Notes under the pieces: generated by a model
Databases searched by the model: none
The model's input: only the letters and a program-made list of their open reading frames with translations
Told to the model about the DNA's origin: nothing
Shown here: positions 8,022 to 14,669 of the stretch, piece after piece
How the letters are laid out: every line of letters starts with the position of its first letter
Position numbering within the stretch: position 1 is the stretch's first letter
Program-made: the position numbers and the translations under genes
Assembly (NCBI GenBank): GCA_034002405.1
Contig: JAVFAS010000024.1
Span: 1 to 43,937 of the forward strand
Reading direction: 5' to 3'
From: SZUA-365 sp034002405
GTDB taxonomy: Bacteria > Bacteroidota > Ignavibacteria > SZUA-365
DNA: 43,937 bases

Positions 8022-9140
8022 ATGAATCCATCAAAAGTGCTGCGTGTTCTCGCCAGCATGACCATGGTGATCTGCCTTACCTTCCTCTTCAGTGCCTGCG
8101 AAGGACCCGAGGGTCCCGCGGGTCAGGACGGTGCCGCGGGCGCCGTCGGTCCTGTCGGCCCGAAGGGCGACAAGGGCGACAAGGGTGATCCCGGCGATCC
8201 GGGTGCAGACGGCACCGCCGGTTGCATCACCTGTCATGACATGTCGACCGATCTGGTCGCGCGTCTCGATCAGTGGCAGAATTCCCAGCACAACATGGGC
8301 GGCAATTTCGAGCGCAACGGACAAGGTTGCAACGAATGCCACACTCATGAGGGCTTCCGCGAATTCATCGCCACGGGTGCGGTTGCCGCCCCGCCGGCGA
8401 ATCCCACGGCGATTGGCTGCCGTACCTGCCACAACATTCACACGACCTACGGTGAAGCGGATTATTCCCTCGCCGTCAGTGGTCCGACGGCATTCCGCGC
8501 CGGCTACATCGCCTCCGCCCCTGCCTATGACAAGGGCGCGTCGAATCTGTGCGTGACCTGCCATCAGCCGCGCCAGGTCGCTCCGTTCCCCACCGTCGGT
8601 GGTGACGACGTGACGATCACCAGCAGCCGCTACGGCCCGCATCACGGTCCGCAGGGATCGCTGCTTGTCGGTGTCGCCGGCTACGAAGTGCCCGGCAGCA
8701 TGCCGTACAACAACAGCCCGCACGCCAATATCGCGAGCGGCTGCATCCAGTGCCACATGGCGACGCCGTTTGGCCGTCAGTCCGGTGGTCACACCATGCG
8801 TCTCGCGTATGACTACCACGGCTCCGAAGTCCCGAACATGGCCGGCTGCGCAAGCTGCCATTCGAGTGCGACGGACTTCGACGTCAACGGTGGCCAGACG
8901 GCGGTGCTTGCACTCGCCGCGCAGCTCGAAGCGCTGTTGAAGGCCGACAACATTCTCCAGCTCGACGACCAGGGGAATCCCACCGGTCTGAACAACACGC
9001 CGCTGACGCTTACGGCGAACAAAGCCGGCGCACTGTACAACTGGAAGATGATCGTCGTCGAGGATCGCAGCAAGGGCGTGCACAACCCGTCCTACGCCAA
9101 GGCGTTGCTGCAGAACTCAATCGACAACTACAACAACTAA
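8022..9140 (+). CDS. Hexaheme c-type cytochrome lipoprotein with collagen-like stalk
   Basis: A 372-residue exported protein. The signal peptide ends at a lipobox-like LFSAC with the anchor Cys at residue 26. Residues 28-66 are thirteen uninterrupted Gly-X-Y triplets (GPE GPA ... GPK GDK GDK GDP GDP), a collagen-like helix. The remainder carries six CXXCH haem sites: CITCH, CNECH, CRTCH, CVTCH, CIQCH and CASCH, with many extra His residues for distal ligands. This organisation suggests a lipid-anchored, perhaps trimeric, surface electron carrier. AGGAGAGG precedes the ATG. It has its own strong promoter and terminator, so it is monocistronic. Confidence 0.9.
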   Translation: MNPSKVLRVLASMTMVICLTFLFSACEGPEGPAGQDGAAGAVGPVGPKGDKGDKGDPGDPGADGTAGCITCHDMSTDLVARLDQWQNSQHNMGGNFERNGQGCNECHTHEGFREFIATGAVAAPPANPTAIGCRTCHNIHTTYGEADYSLAVSGPTAFRAGYIASAPAYDKGASNLCVTCHQPRQVAPFPTVGGDDVTITSSRYGPHHGPQGSLLVGVAGYEVPGSMPYNNSPHANIASGCIQCHMATPFGRQSGGHTMRLAYDYHGSEVPNMAGCASCHSSATDFDVNGGQTAVLALAAQLEALLKADNILQLDDQGNPTGLNNTPLTLTANKAGALYNWKMIVVEDRSKGVHNPSYAKALLQNSIDNYNN

Positions 9141-9161
9141 ATCCAGCCCACTGGATAGGAC

Positions 9162-9197
9162 AAACCCCGTCCCGCGATTCGCGGGACGGGGTTTTTC
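9162..9197 (+). terminator. Intrinsic terminator after the cytochrome gene
   Basis: CCCCGTCCCGCG (9165-9176) pairs with CGCGGGACGGGG (9180-9191), three-nt loop, followed by TTTTTCTTT. The flanking A/T run makes it usable from the minus side as well, where the HTH gene ends at 9216. Confidence 0.9.
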
Positions 9198-9215
9198 TTT
9201 GCTTCAAATCAGGAA

Positions 9216-9695
9216 TCAGGGCTTCAACTGGGATTTGATTGTGTCCAGTTCCTCCGCGGCCGCGGTGAAACGTGCGATGAGCCGGTCAATCATTTCCTGC
9301 AGCTTCCCGATATCCACCGGCACATAGCGCGTGCTGATCATATCGCCGAAATCAGCGGCGGGGGATCCCGTCGTGGCGCTGCGCGCGGGTTTGCCGGTCC
9401 CGGTCGCCGGACGAGCAGCCATCTTGCCGGGAAGTCCCGATGCCGGGGCATCCCCACCCGCCGCGGTCTTGCGTCCGCGTCTGGGCCTCTCGACCTCCCC
9501 GTTCGCGATGCGCGCACGCAGCGTGGCGATTTTGCTGCTGACCTGTTCGGTAACCCGTTGTGCCTTTCCGCTGCGCAGGTTGCCCACGGTGATCGGGCTG
9601 ATCCCGCTCTGCGACGCGATGGCGGAGGCGCTCCATCCATTCTCGATCATCTCCGTGATGTGTGCTCGTGTTGCGGCGAGTCTGTCCTCGCTCAT
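9216..9695 (-). CDS. Small HTH DNA-binding protein with basic linker
   Basis: A 159-residue protein. Residues 1-60 contain a helix-turn-helix (WSASAIASQSGISPITVGNL, then RSGKAQRV), similar in layout to small repressor HTHs. The linker has RPRRGRK, like an AT-hook, followed by an Ala/Gly/Pro-rich low-complexity stretch. The C-terminus (about 115-159) is predicted to be an amphipathic helix (IGKLQEMIDRLIARFTAAAE) that may oligomerise. It could be a regulator or nucleoid-associated protein; I do not recognise the family. ATG at 9695 follows GAGGT; longer readings upstream lack a binding site. Confidence 0.6.
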   Translation of the reverse strand: MSEDRLAATRAHITEMIENGWSASAIASQSGISPITVGNLRSGKAQRVTEQVSSKIATLRARIANGEVERPRRGRKTAAGGDAPASGLPGKMAARPATGTGKPARSATTGSPAADFGDMISTRYVPVDIGKLQEMIDRLIARFTAAAEELDTIKSQLKP

Positions 9696-9781
9696 ACCGT
9701 ACCTCGTTGCGATGAAATGGTGATCGGGGAAAGTTTCATGGTTGCAAATACGTGGATGCGTGCGACGAATGCAAACCGGAA

Positions 9782-10597
9782 TCACGGGGTGATGACCATG
9801 CGGGCGAGGAAGGCGCGATCACGGAGTGCCGCGTCCGCGGTCAGGCATTCCTGCAGGCCGCAATCGAGGCGCAGATGGGAACTGAGCGTGAGCAGGATGC
9901 CGAGCATCGCCGTGGCCTCGACCGGTGCGCCGAGCGATGCGGGATCGCCCTGCAGGTGGAACTCGAGACGCGGTTGAACGGCGTCGAACATCTGCCATCC
10001 GAATCCCCCGGCGAGATGGAGATGCAGGTCCGCGTCGTCCACGGACGCATAACCATAATGCACACCGAGCTGGAGCGTGGAGGCGAATCGTCCTGCGATT
10101 CCGCTCACGACCAGGAGCTGGTCCGTGCCCGCCGTGGCGGCACCGAACACCTCGTGCTGTCCCCCGCGGTCGACGGGGAGGAAGAAGGAAGGAATCCACG
10201 AAAGGGTGACCGCATCGGAGAGTTCGTGCAGATGGACTTTGAGACCGAAGCGCAGGTCGCCGAAGGATTGCGCATGCGCGCGCGACTCCTCCCGACGGGA
10301 TTCAGCACGCCATTGCGTCTCGAACAGCAGGTCCATCCCCTCGGTGATCCCATATGCCATGCCCAGCGATACCGCCTGGGACCGCTCCGCATAGCCCTCC
10401 CGGGGAATCCCGATCAAACCGTAGGAGCCGCCGCACATGCGGTCGGAATACATCCCGCTGAATTCGATTGCTCCCGCGCCGAGCACGCCGCTGTCGTCGA
10501 TCATCAGCCCGTTCGTCAGGGTCTCCTGCGCCACCACCCGTGTCGTCGCGGCCAGGAAGACCAGGATCACCATCATGTGTCTGCGTTTTCGATCCAT
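9782..10597 (-). CDS. Outer-membrane beta-barrel protein of unknown function
   Basis: A 271-residue exported protein. Signal peptide MMVILVFLAATTRVVAQ follows a basic N-terminus. The mature part alternates hydrophobic and polar residues with Gly-rich turns (GVLGAGAIEFSGMYS, LGMAYGITEGMDLLFET, FGDLRFGLKVHL), typical of a transporter-like barrel of the type annotated near phenol-degradation MetA. It ends in VITP. A GTG 12 nt upstream (10609) is an alternative start. It has its own promoter. The function is unknown. Confidence 0.65.
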   Translation of the reverse strand: MDRKRRHMMVILVFLAATTRVVAQETLTNGLMIDDSGVLGAGAIEFSGMYSDRMCGGSYGLIGIPREGYAERSQAVSLGMAYGITEGMDLLFETQWRAESRREESRAHAQSFGDLRFGLKVHLHELSDAVTLSWIPSFFLPVDRGGQHEVFGAATAGTDQLLVVSGIAGRFASTLQLGVHYGYASVDDADLHLHLAGGFGWQMFDAVQPRLEFHLQGDPASLGAPVEATAMLGILLTLSSHLRLDCGLQECLTADAALRDRAFLARMVITP

Positions 10598-10628
10598 CGC
10601 GGTGTCCACGTTATTAAGAACTAATCCA

Positions 10629-10657
10629 AATATACTTTGTCTTCGGCAAGATTACAA
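10629..10657 (-). promoter_or_regulatory. Promoter of the outer-membrane protein gene
   Basis: Minus strand TTGTAA (10657-10652), a 17-nt spacer and TATATT (10634-10629), extended as TATATTTG. The start near 10622 gives a short leader. Confidence 0.65.
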
Positions 10658-10757
10658 GACCTTATTCTCTCGAAAAAACCGAAGAGATCAAAAAACGCAC
10701 CGGTGCCATCGGGTGCGGGAATCTGTTGTCCGGATCCACGTGGTGCGTCGGGAGGTG

Positions 10758-10793
10758 GGAAAAAAAAGAGGCCCCGGTGAGGAGACCGGGGCC
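10758..10793 (-). terminator. Intrinsic terminator on minus strand
   Basis: On the plus strand GGCCCCGGT (10770-10778), loop GAGGAG and ACCGGGGCC (10785-10793); the A-run at 10760-10767 becomes a U-run for leftward transcripts. No annotated gene ends close upstream, which supports a separate transcript. Confidence 0.75.
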
Positions 10794-10951
10794 CGTGCGT
10801 TGGATCCTGAGCCGTTGGATTCCAATCGCGTGCGCTGTTGTTGATGCGTTGGCGATGCGGGACGTCCGTCCATCACCTCGGGATGATGAACGAGGAGCAT
10901 GCGGGAGAAACCGGGACGGTGCGTCACCGCGAACGTTTGAAAAGCATCGAC
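10770..10951 (-). ncRNA. Candidate small RNA of about 180 nt
   Basis: On the minus strand a TAAATTTG -10 element (10963-10956) predicts a start near 10951. The transcript would end at a GC-rich terminator at 10793-10770 followed by eight Us. The flanking crp/fnr-type gene has its own terminator, so the unit is isolated. No open reading frame of convincing length begins and ends inside it. A perfect Crp-type operator sits 41.5 nt upstream of the predicted start. This resembles activator-controlled sRNAs by architecture only; sequence relatives were not recognised. Confidence 0.4.
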
Positions 10952-10955
10952 ACTT

Positions 10956-11000
10956 CAAATTTAAAGAATCGGATCACCCGCGTCTGTGATTTTCATCACA
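10956..11000 (-). promoter_or_regulatory. Crp-type operator at class II position with TAAATTTG -10
   Basis: TGTGATTTTCATCACA (10985-11000) is an exact TGTGA-N6-TCACA palindrome. Its centre (10992.5) is about 41.5 nt upstream of the start predicted from the leftward TAAATTTG element at 10963-10956. The -35 region is poor (CAGACG at N17), as expected when an activator replaces it. Confidence 0.6.
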
Positions 11001-11007
11001 CCCACGC

Positions 11008-11032
11008 AAAAAAATCGGCGGTCATGCCCACC
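11008..11032 (-). terminator. Intrinsic terminator of the Crp/Fnr-type gene
   Basis: GGCGG (11017-11021) and CCACC (11028-11032) pair with one G-U, and the A-run at 11008-11014 gives a U-run on the minus strand. The gene ends at 11075. GC-rich near-repeats (CCCGGGGGCCGGCGT, CCCGGGGACCGGCGT) lie between. Confidence 0.5.
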
Positions 11033-11074
11033 ATCCCGGGGGCCGGCGTCCCGGGGACCGGCGTCGCGCGTTCG

Positions 11075-11728
11075 TCACAGCAGTTCGCTACGGCGCTGCA
11101 GCGCGGCGCGATCGAGAATCCGGATCTCGCCACGTCCCAGCGCGATCAGTCCCTCGCGCTCGAGCTCCTTGAGATTCCGGCTGATCACTTCCCGTGCGCT
11201 GCCGATTTCATTCGCGATGTCCTGATGCGTGGCCCGGATGATATTTCTTCCGGATGCGTCGTGGTCGAGCAGGGCGTCGATGATACGCAGATCGACGCCG
11301 CGGAACAGCATGTGTTCGACCAGTCCGACCACGCGTTCGAGCGTGGTGGAGAGATGGCCGATGACATAGTCCCGCCAGAATGCGTCCTCCGTACTCCACT
11401 GGCGGAACACCGGTGCCGGGACCAGATGCACCACGGCGTCGCGCTCGGCGATCGCATGCGCGGGGAACGCGGCGTTGCGAACAAGGCAGGAGAGCGTCAG
11501 GATACAACTCTCCCCGCTCCGGATACGATACAGTGTCACTTCGTGACCGTCACGGCTGCGTTTGTAGACGCGGATGACTCCCGATTCCACGATCGGAAAA
11601 TACGGGCAGGCATCCCCTTCGCGGCTCAGCTCCACACCGGCGGGAACACGGGTGCGGATGGCATGCGCATGAAACAGTTCGATGACGCGTTCGGGGGCGT
11701 CGGAGAGCAACGCGAGCGAATTCGGCAT
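11075..11728 (-). CDS. Crp/Fnr-family transcription regulator
   Basis: A 217-residue regulator: cyclic-nucleotide-type beta-roll (about 13-115), long dimer helix (about 117-143) and winged HTH (145-210). The recognition helix contains SAREVISR (R179, E180, R184), matching Arg180-Glu181-Arg185 of E. coli CRP that read the GTGA core. FNR-style N-terminal cysteine clusters are absent; a GESCILTLSC segment in the effector domain (Cys75, Cys81) is seen in several Crp/Fnr subfamilies. The effector is unknown. A CRP-consensus operator lies 75 nt beyond its 3' end. Start ATG at 11728, with a longer in-frame reading rejected because it would include the promoter. Confidence 0.85.
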   Translation of the reverse strand: MPNSLALLSDAPERVIELFHAHAIRTRVPAGVELSREGDACPYFPIVESGVIRVYKRSRDGHEVTLYRIRSGESCILTLSCLVRNAAFPAHAIAERDAVVHLVPAPVFRQWSTEDAFWRDYVIGHLSTTLERVVGLVEHMLFRGVDLRIIDALLDHDASGRNIIRATHQDIANEIGSAREVISRNLKELEREGLIALGRGEIRILDRAALQRRSELL

Positions 11729-11762
11729 GAAGGGATTCCGTCTGCTATTGGTTTGAATTTGA

Positions 11763-11791
11763 AATATATGACGCGTCACGATGCGAGGCAA
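11763..11791 (-). promoter_or_regulatory. Promoter of the Crp/Fnr-type gene with palindrome in spacer
   Basis: Minus strand TTGCCT (11791-11786), a 17-nt spacer and TATATT (11768-11763). The spacer contains the 10-bp palindrome TGACGCGTCA (11769-11778), a candidate repressor site. Confidence 0.6.
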
Positions 11792-11840
11792 GCGCGGGCG
11801 TCGGTGATGGCCGTGACTCGTCGCCGGTGTGCGTCGACTG

Positions 11841-11870
11841 TTTTCAGATACTCGGACATTTTTCTATCTT
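11841..11870 (+). promoter_or_regulatory. Promoter of the phosphate transport pair
   Basis: TTTTCA (11841-11846), 18-nt spacer, TATCTT (11865-11870). The -35 match is weak. Confidence 0.35.
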
Positions 11871-11941
11871 GAACCGTTCGCCCGATTTCGCCAGGCGATT
11901 CGAGATCCTGGCGCCGTCACGTCATCGCAGGAGTCCCACGC

Positions 11942-12559
11942 ATGTTCGACAAACTGCTGCCGAAAGAGGAAAAATACTTCGAGTACTTCACGGAGATGAT
12001 CGCGCATATCCGCCAGATCGCGGAGCGATCACAGCTGCTCTTCTCGGTGCATCCGTACGATCCGGTGCTGCTGTTCGAGATCATCCCGCTCGAGAAGCGT
12101 TGCGACGAAATCCTCACGAAAGTGGTCAAACAGCTGAACAAGACCTTCGTCACGCCGTTTGACCGCGAGGACATCTTCGCGCTGATCAAGCGTCTCGACG
12201 ACATCAGCGACATCATCCTCGCCGCGAGCGTCCGCACCGATATCTTCAAGGTCGGCTCGTACATCAATGGCGCGAGCGAGATTATCAGCATCATCCAGCA
12301 TCAGATCCAGAAGCTCGAAATCGTGTTGAGCGGATTGAAGGACAAGCACCGCCGCACCGACGAACTCAAGGCGGTCAAGGATCTCGAGACGCAGGCCGAT
12401 GTCGTGTACCGCAAGGCGATGACCGAGCTGTTCGCAACGGAGCGGGATCCCATCGAGCTGATGAAAAAGAAGGAGATTCTCGATATCCTCGAGAACGCAT
12501 CGGACAAATGCCAGTCGGTCGCCAACCTGATCGTTTCCATCTTTATCAAGAATTCCTGA
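11942..12559 (+). CDS. DUF47 (PhoU-like) accessory protein of phosphate permease
   Basis: A 205-residue helical protein. Full-length match in layout to DUF47 family proteins, PhoU-like helical bundles encoded next to Pit permeases. Visible features include the N-terminal MFDKLLPKEEKYFEYF, acidic metal-binding-type motifs (EKRCDEI, DREDIFALIKRLDDISDII) and a similar second half (DLETQADVVYRKA, KKKEILDILENASDKCQ). Known family members modulate Pit-type phosphate import. It is separated from the permease gene by 4 nt, so it is co-transcribed. Confidence 0.9.
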   Translation: MFDKLLPKEEKYFEYFTEMIAHIRQIAERSQLLFSVHPYDPVLLFEIIPLEKRCDEILTKVVKQLNKTFVTPFDREDIFALIKRLDDISDIILAASVRTDIFKVGSYINGASEIISIIQHQIQKLEIVLSGLKDKHRRTDELKAVKDLETQADVVYRKAMTELFATERDPIELMKKKEILDILENASDKCQSVANLIVSIFIKNS

Positions 12560-12563
12560 CCCC

Positions 12564-13553
12564 ATGACGCTTGCCGTCTTCATCATCTGCCTGGCACTGC
12601 TCTTCGATTTTTACAACGGGATGAACGACGCGGCGAATTCCATCGCCACGGTCGTGTCCACGCGCGTACTCACGCCGCTTCAGGCCGTCGCCTGGGCGGC
12701 GTTTTTCAATTTTTTCGCGGCGTTCGTGTTCGGAGTCTCGGTGGCCGCGACCATCGGCAAGGGCATCGTTGATCCCACGGTCGTCGACAACGGGTTGATC
12801 CTCTCGGCATTGATCGGCGCGATCATCCTGACCGCGGCGGCGACACATCTCGGATTGCCGATCAGCGTCTCGCATGCGATCATCGGTGGACTCGGGGGGG
12901 CGGCCGTGGTCAAGGCCGGCACGGCCGTGCTCATCGGCAGCGGCATTTTCAAGGTCGTGCTGTTCATTTTCATCGCGCCGCTGCTGGGTCTGGCGATCGC
13001 CTACATTTTTTCCATCCTCACTCTCTGGATCGTGCGGAATCAATCGCCGCTGGAGGTGGACCGATGGTTTCGACGCTTGCAGCTGCTGTCCGCCGCCGCG
13101 TACGGTCTCAGTCACGGGTCCAATGATGCACAGAAAACCATGGGCATCATCGCACTGGTGCTGTTTACCAACGGGATGCTGCACGGGGAGTTTTACGTCC
13201 CGCTCTGGGTCATCCTGCTCAGCTACACCTTCATCGCGCTCGGGACGTTGATCGGCGGCTGGAAGGTGATAAAGACGCTCGGCATGCGCATGACCAAACT
13301 CTCCCCCTTCGGCGGCTTCAGCGCCGAGTCGTCGGCCGGACTCACCATTATTTTCGCCACCATTCTGGGAATTCCGGTCAGTACGACGCACACCATCACC
13401 GGTGCGATCATCGGGGTTGGCGCCGTGCGTGGCGTGTCGGCCGTCCGGTGGGGCGTCGCACGCAACATCCTCTGGGCGTGGGTGTTGACTATCCCGCTCT
13501 CCGCCGCCGCGTCCGCGATCACGTACGAATTCGTGGTGCTGATCGGACTCTGA
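12564..13553 (+). CDS. pit: Low-affinity inorganic phosphate permease, Pit family
   Basis: A 329-residue inner-membrane protein with about ten hydrophobic segments and the internal duplication of Pit permeases. Signature segments are DFYNGMNDAANSIATVVSTR near the N-terminus and SHGSNDAQKTMGI in the second half, plus PVSTTHTITGAIIG near the C-terminus. Pit proteins import phosphate as a metal complex with protons, or with Na+ in some members. It follows the DUF47 gene directly. Confidence 0.92.
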   Translation: MTLAVFIICLALLFDFYNGMNDAANSIATVVSTRVLTPLQAVAWAAFFNFFAAFVFGVSVAATIGKGIVDPTVVDNGLILSALIGAIILTAAATHLGLPISVSHAIIGGLGGAAVVKAGTAVLIGSGIFKVVLFIFIAPLLGLAIAYIFSILTLWIVRNQSPLEVDRWFRRLQLLSAAAYGLSHGSNDAQKTMGIIALVLFTNGMLHGEFYVPLWVILLSYTFIALGTLIGGWKVIKTLGMRMTKLSPFGGFSAESSAGLTIIFATILGIPVSTTHTITGAIIGVGAVRGVSAVRWGVARNILWAWVLTIPLSAAASAITYEFVVLIGL

Positions 13554-13627
13554 TTGTTTCCGTCGCGGCGAGGGAGCCTTTTCCGCGGAATTGCTGTTCG
13601 CATGGAAACGGAATCCGGAGCCGACGC

Positions 13628-14389
13628 ATGCGAACGCACATTCTTCTCTTCATCACCACGGGAATGCTCCTGTCTGTCGCCTGCGCGCCTCCGGAGCAGC
13701 ACGAGCGTCCAACGGCGCGGCAGGGAAGCGAACGCGTTCAGGCCGTCACGACTGCCGTGGGGAATGGCATCGATGCATCGACCGGCGGGAAACGCGACGG
13801 GAATCACATCAACGAAACGGAGAACGGAAGAATGGATGAACACACGGTGAACGGCACGGAAACAGGGAAGACGGCCACAACCGCGACGGAGACCGCCGTC
13901 TTGGGCGCCGGATGTTTCTGGTGCGTCGAAGCGGTGTTCGAACGTCTCGCGGGCGTCCTCTCGGTCGAGGCCGGCTATAGCGGTGGGACGACGGACAATC
14001 CGACCTATGAAGACGTCTGCTCGGGCGGCACCGGCCATGCCGAGGTCGCGCGGATCACCTTCGATCCGGCCGTGATCGAATTCGCCGACCTGCTGGAAAT
14101 GTTCTGGCACGCGCATGATCCGACGACACTGAACCGGCAGGGCGCCGATGTGGGCACGCAGTACCGTTCGGTGATTTTCTATCAGGACGAGGAACAGAAG
14201 CGCATCGCGGAGGCCTCGCGTGCCGCGGCGCAGAAGCAGATCCCCGATCCGATCGTCACCGAGATCACCGCGCTTGTGGCATTCCATCCGGCGGAGGAGT
14301 ATCACCAGGACTATTACAACCGGAACCGGAACGCACCCTATTGCCAGGTGGCAATCCGGCCCAAACTGAAGAAGCTCCGACTGGAGTGA
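13628..14389 (+). CDS. msrA: Exported peptide-methionine (S)-S-oxide reductase (MsrA)
   Basis: A 253-residue enzyme that repairs oxidised methionine. The catalytic motif GAGCFWC lies near residue 97, followed by EAVFERLAGVLSVEAGYSGG and the conserved GTGHAEVARITFDP. A C-terminal NAPYCQVAI supplies a possible resolving Cys. Before the domain is a signal peptide ending LLSVAC and a low-complexity linker of about 70 residues rich in Thr, Asn and Gly, so the enzyme is probably a periplasm-facing lipoprotein. A shorter start at 13832 would give a cytoplasmic form; the ATG at 13628 is favoured by the signal peptide. Confidence 0.9.
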   Translation: MRTHILLFITTGMLLSVACAPPEQHERPTARQGSERVQAVTTAVGNGIDASTGGKRDGNHINETENGRMDEHTVNGTETGKTATTATETAVLGAGCFWCVEAVFERLAGVLSVEAGYSGGTTDNPTYEDVCSGGTGHAEVARITFDPAVIEFADLLEMFWHAHDPTTLNRQGADVGTQYRSVIFYQDEEQKRIAEASRAAAQKQIPDPIVTEITALVAFHPAEEYHQDYYNRNRNAPYCQVAIRPKLKKLRLE

Positions 14390-14394
14390 CAGCA

Positions 14395-14442
14395 GGGAAA
14401 AAAACACCGCGCGGCCATTCACCCCACGAATGACCGCGCGAT
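14395..14442. terminator. Hairpin after msrA
   Basis: CGCGCGGCCATTC and GAATGACCGCGCG pair with one mismatch around loop ACCCCAC. The homopolymer A run lies on the 5' side, so the typical U-run is present only for minus-strand transcripts; its direction is unclear. Nothing else was found from 14443 to 14669. Confidence 0.4.
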
Positions 14443-14669
14443 CTCCTCTGGGATGGACGCACGATCGCCGCTTCGGGGAGGAGCGGACTCCCCTGTTCCC
14501 CCTTTTCCCGACCATCGTCGGGATTCGAATCCTACATTTTATTCATCTGTGGTTAAGCTGACGTTAATGTTCCGACGCTAAGTTGCCAGAGTGCCGAACG
14601 ATCCGCGGGAACGATGGCGTGCGGTTACACATGCTCCCGCGTTCACCGAGTCAACGAAAGGCGTCTGTC

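Noticed and set aside
10688..10958. Small minus-strand frames over the candidate sRNA
   Set aside because: The frames run straight through the terminator hairpin and U-run and have low-complexity Arg/Ser/Pro composition, so they are unlikely to be genes.
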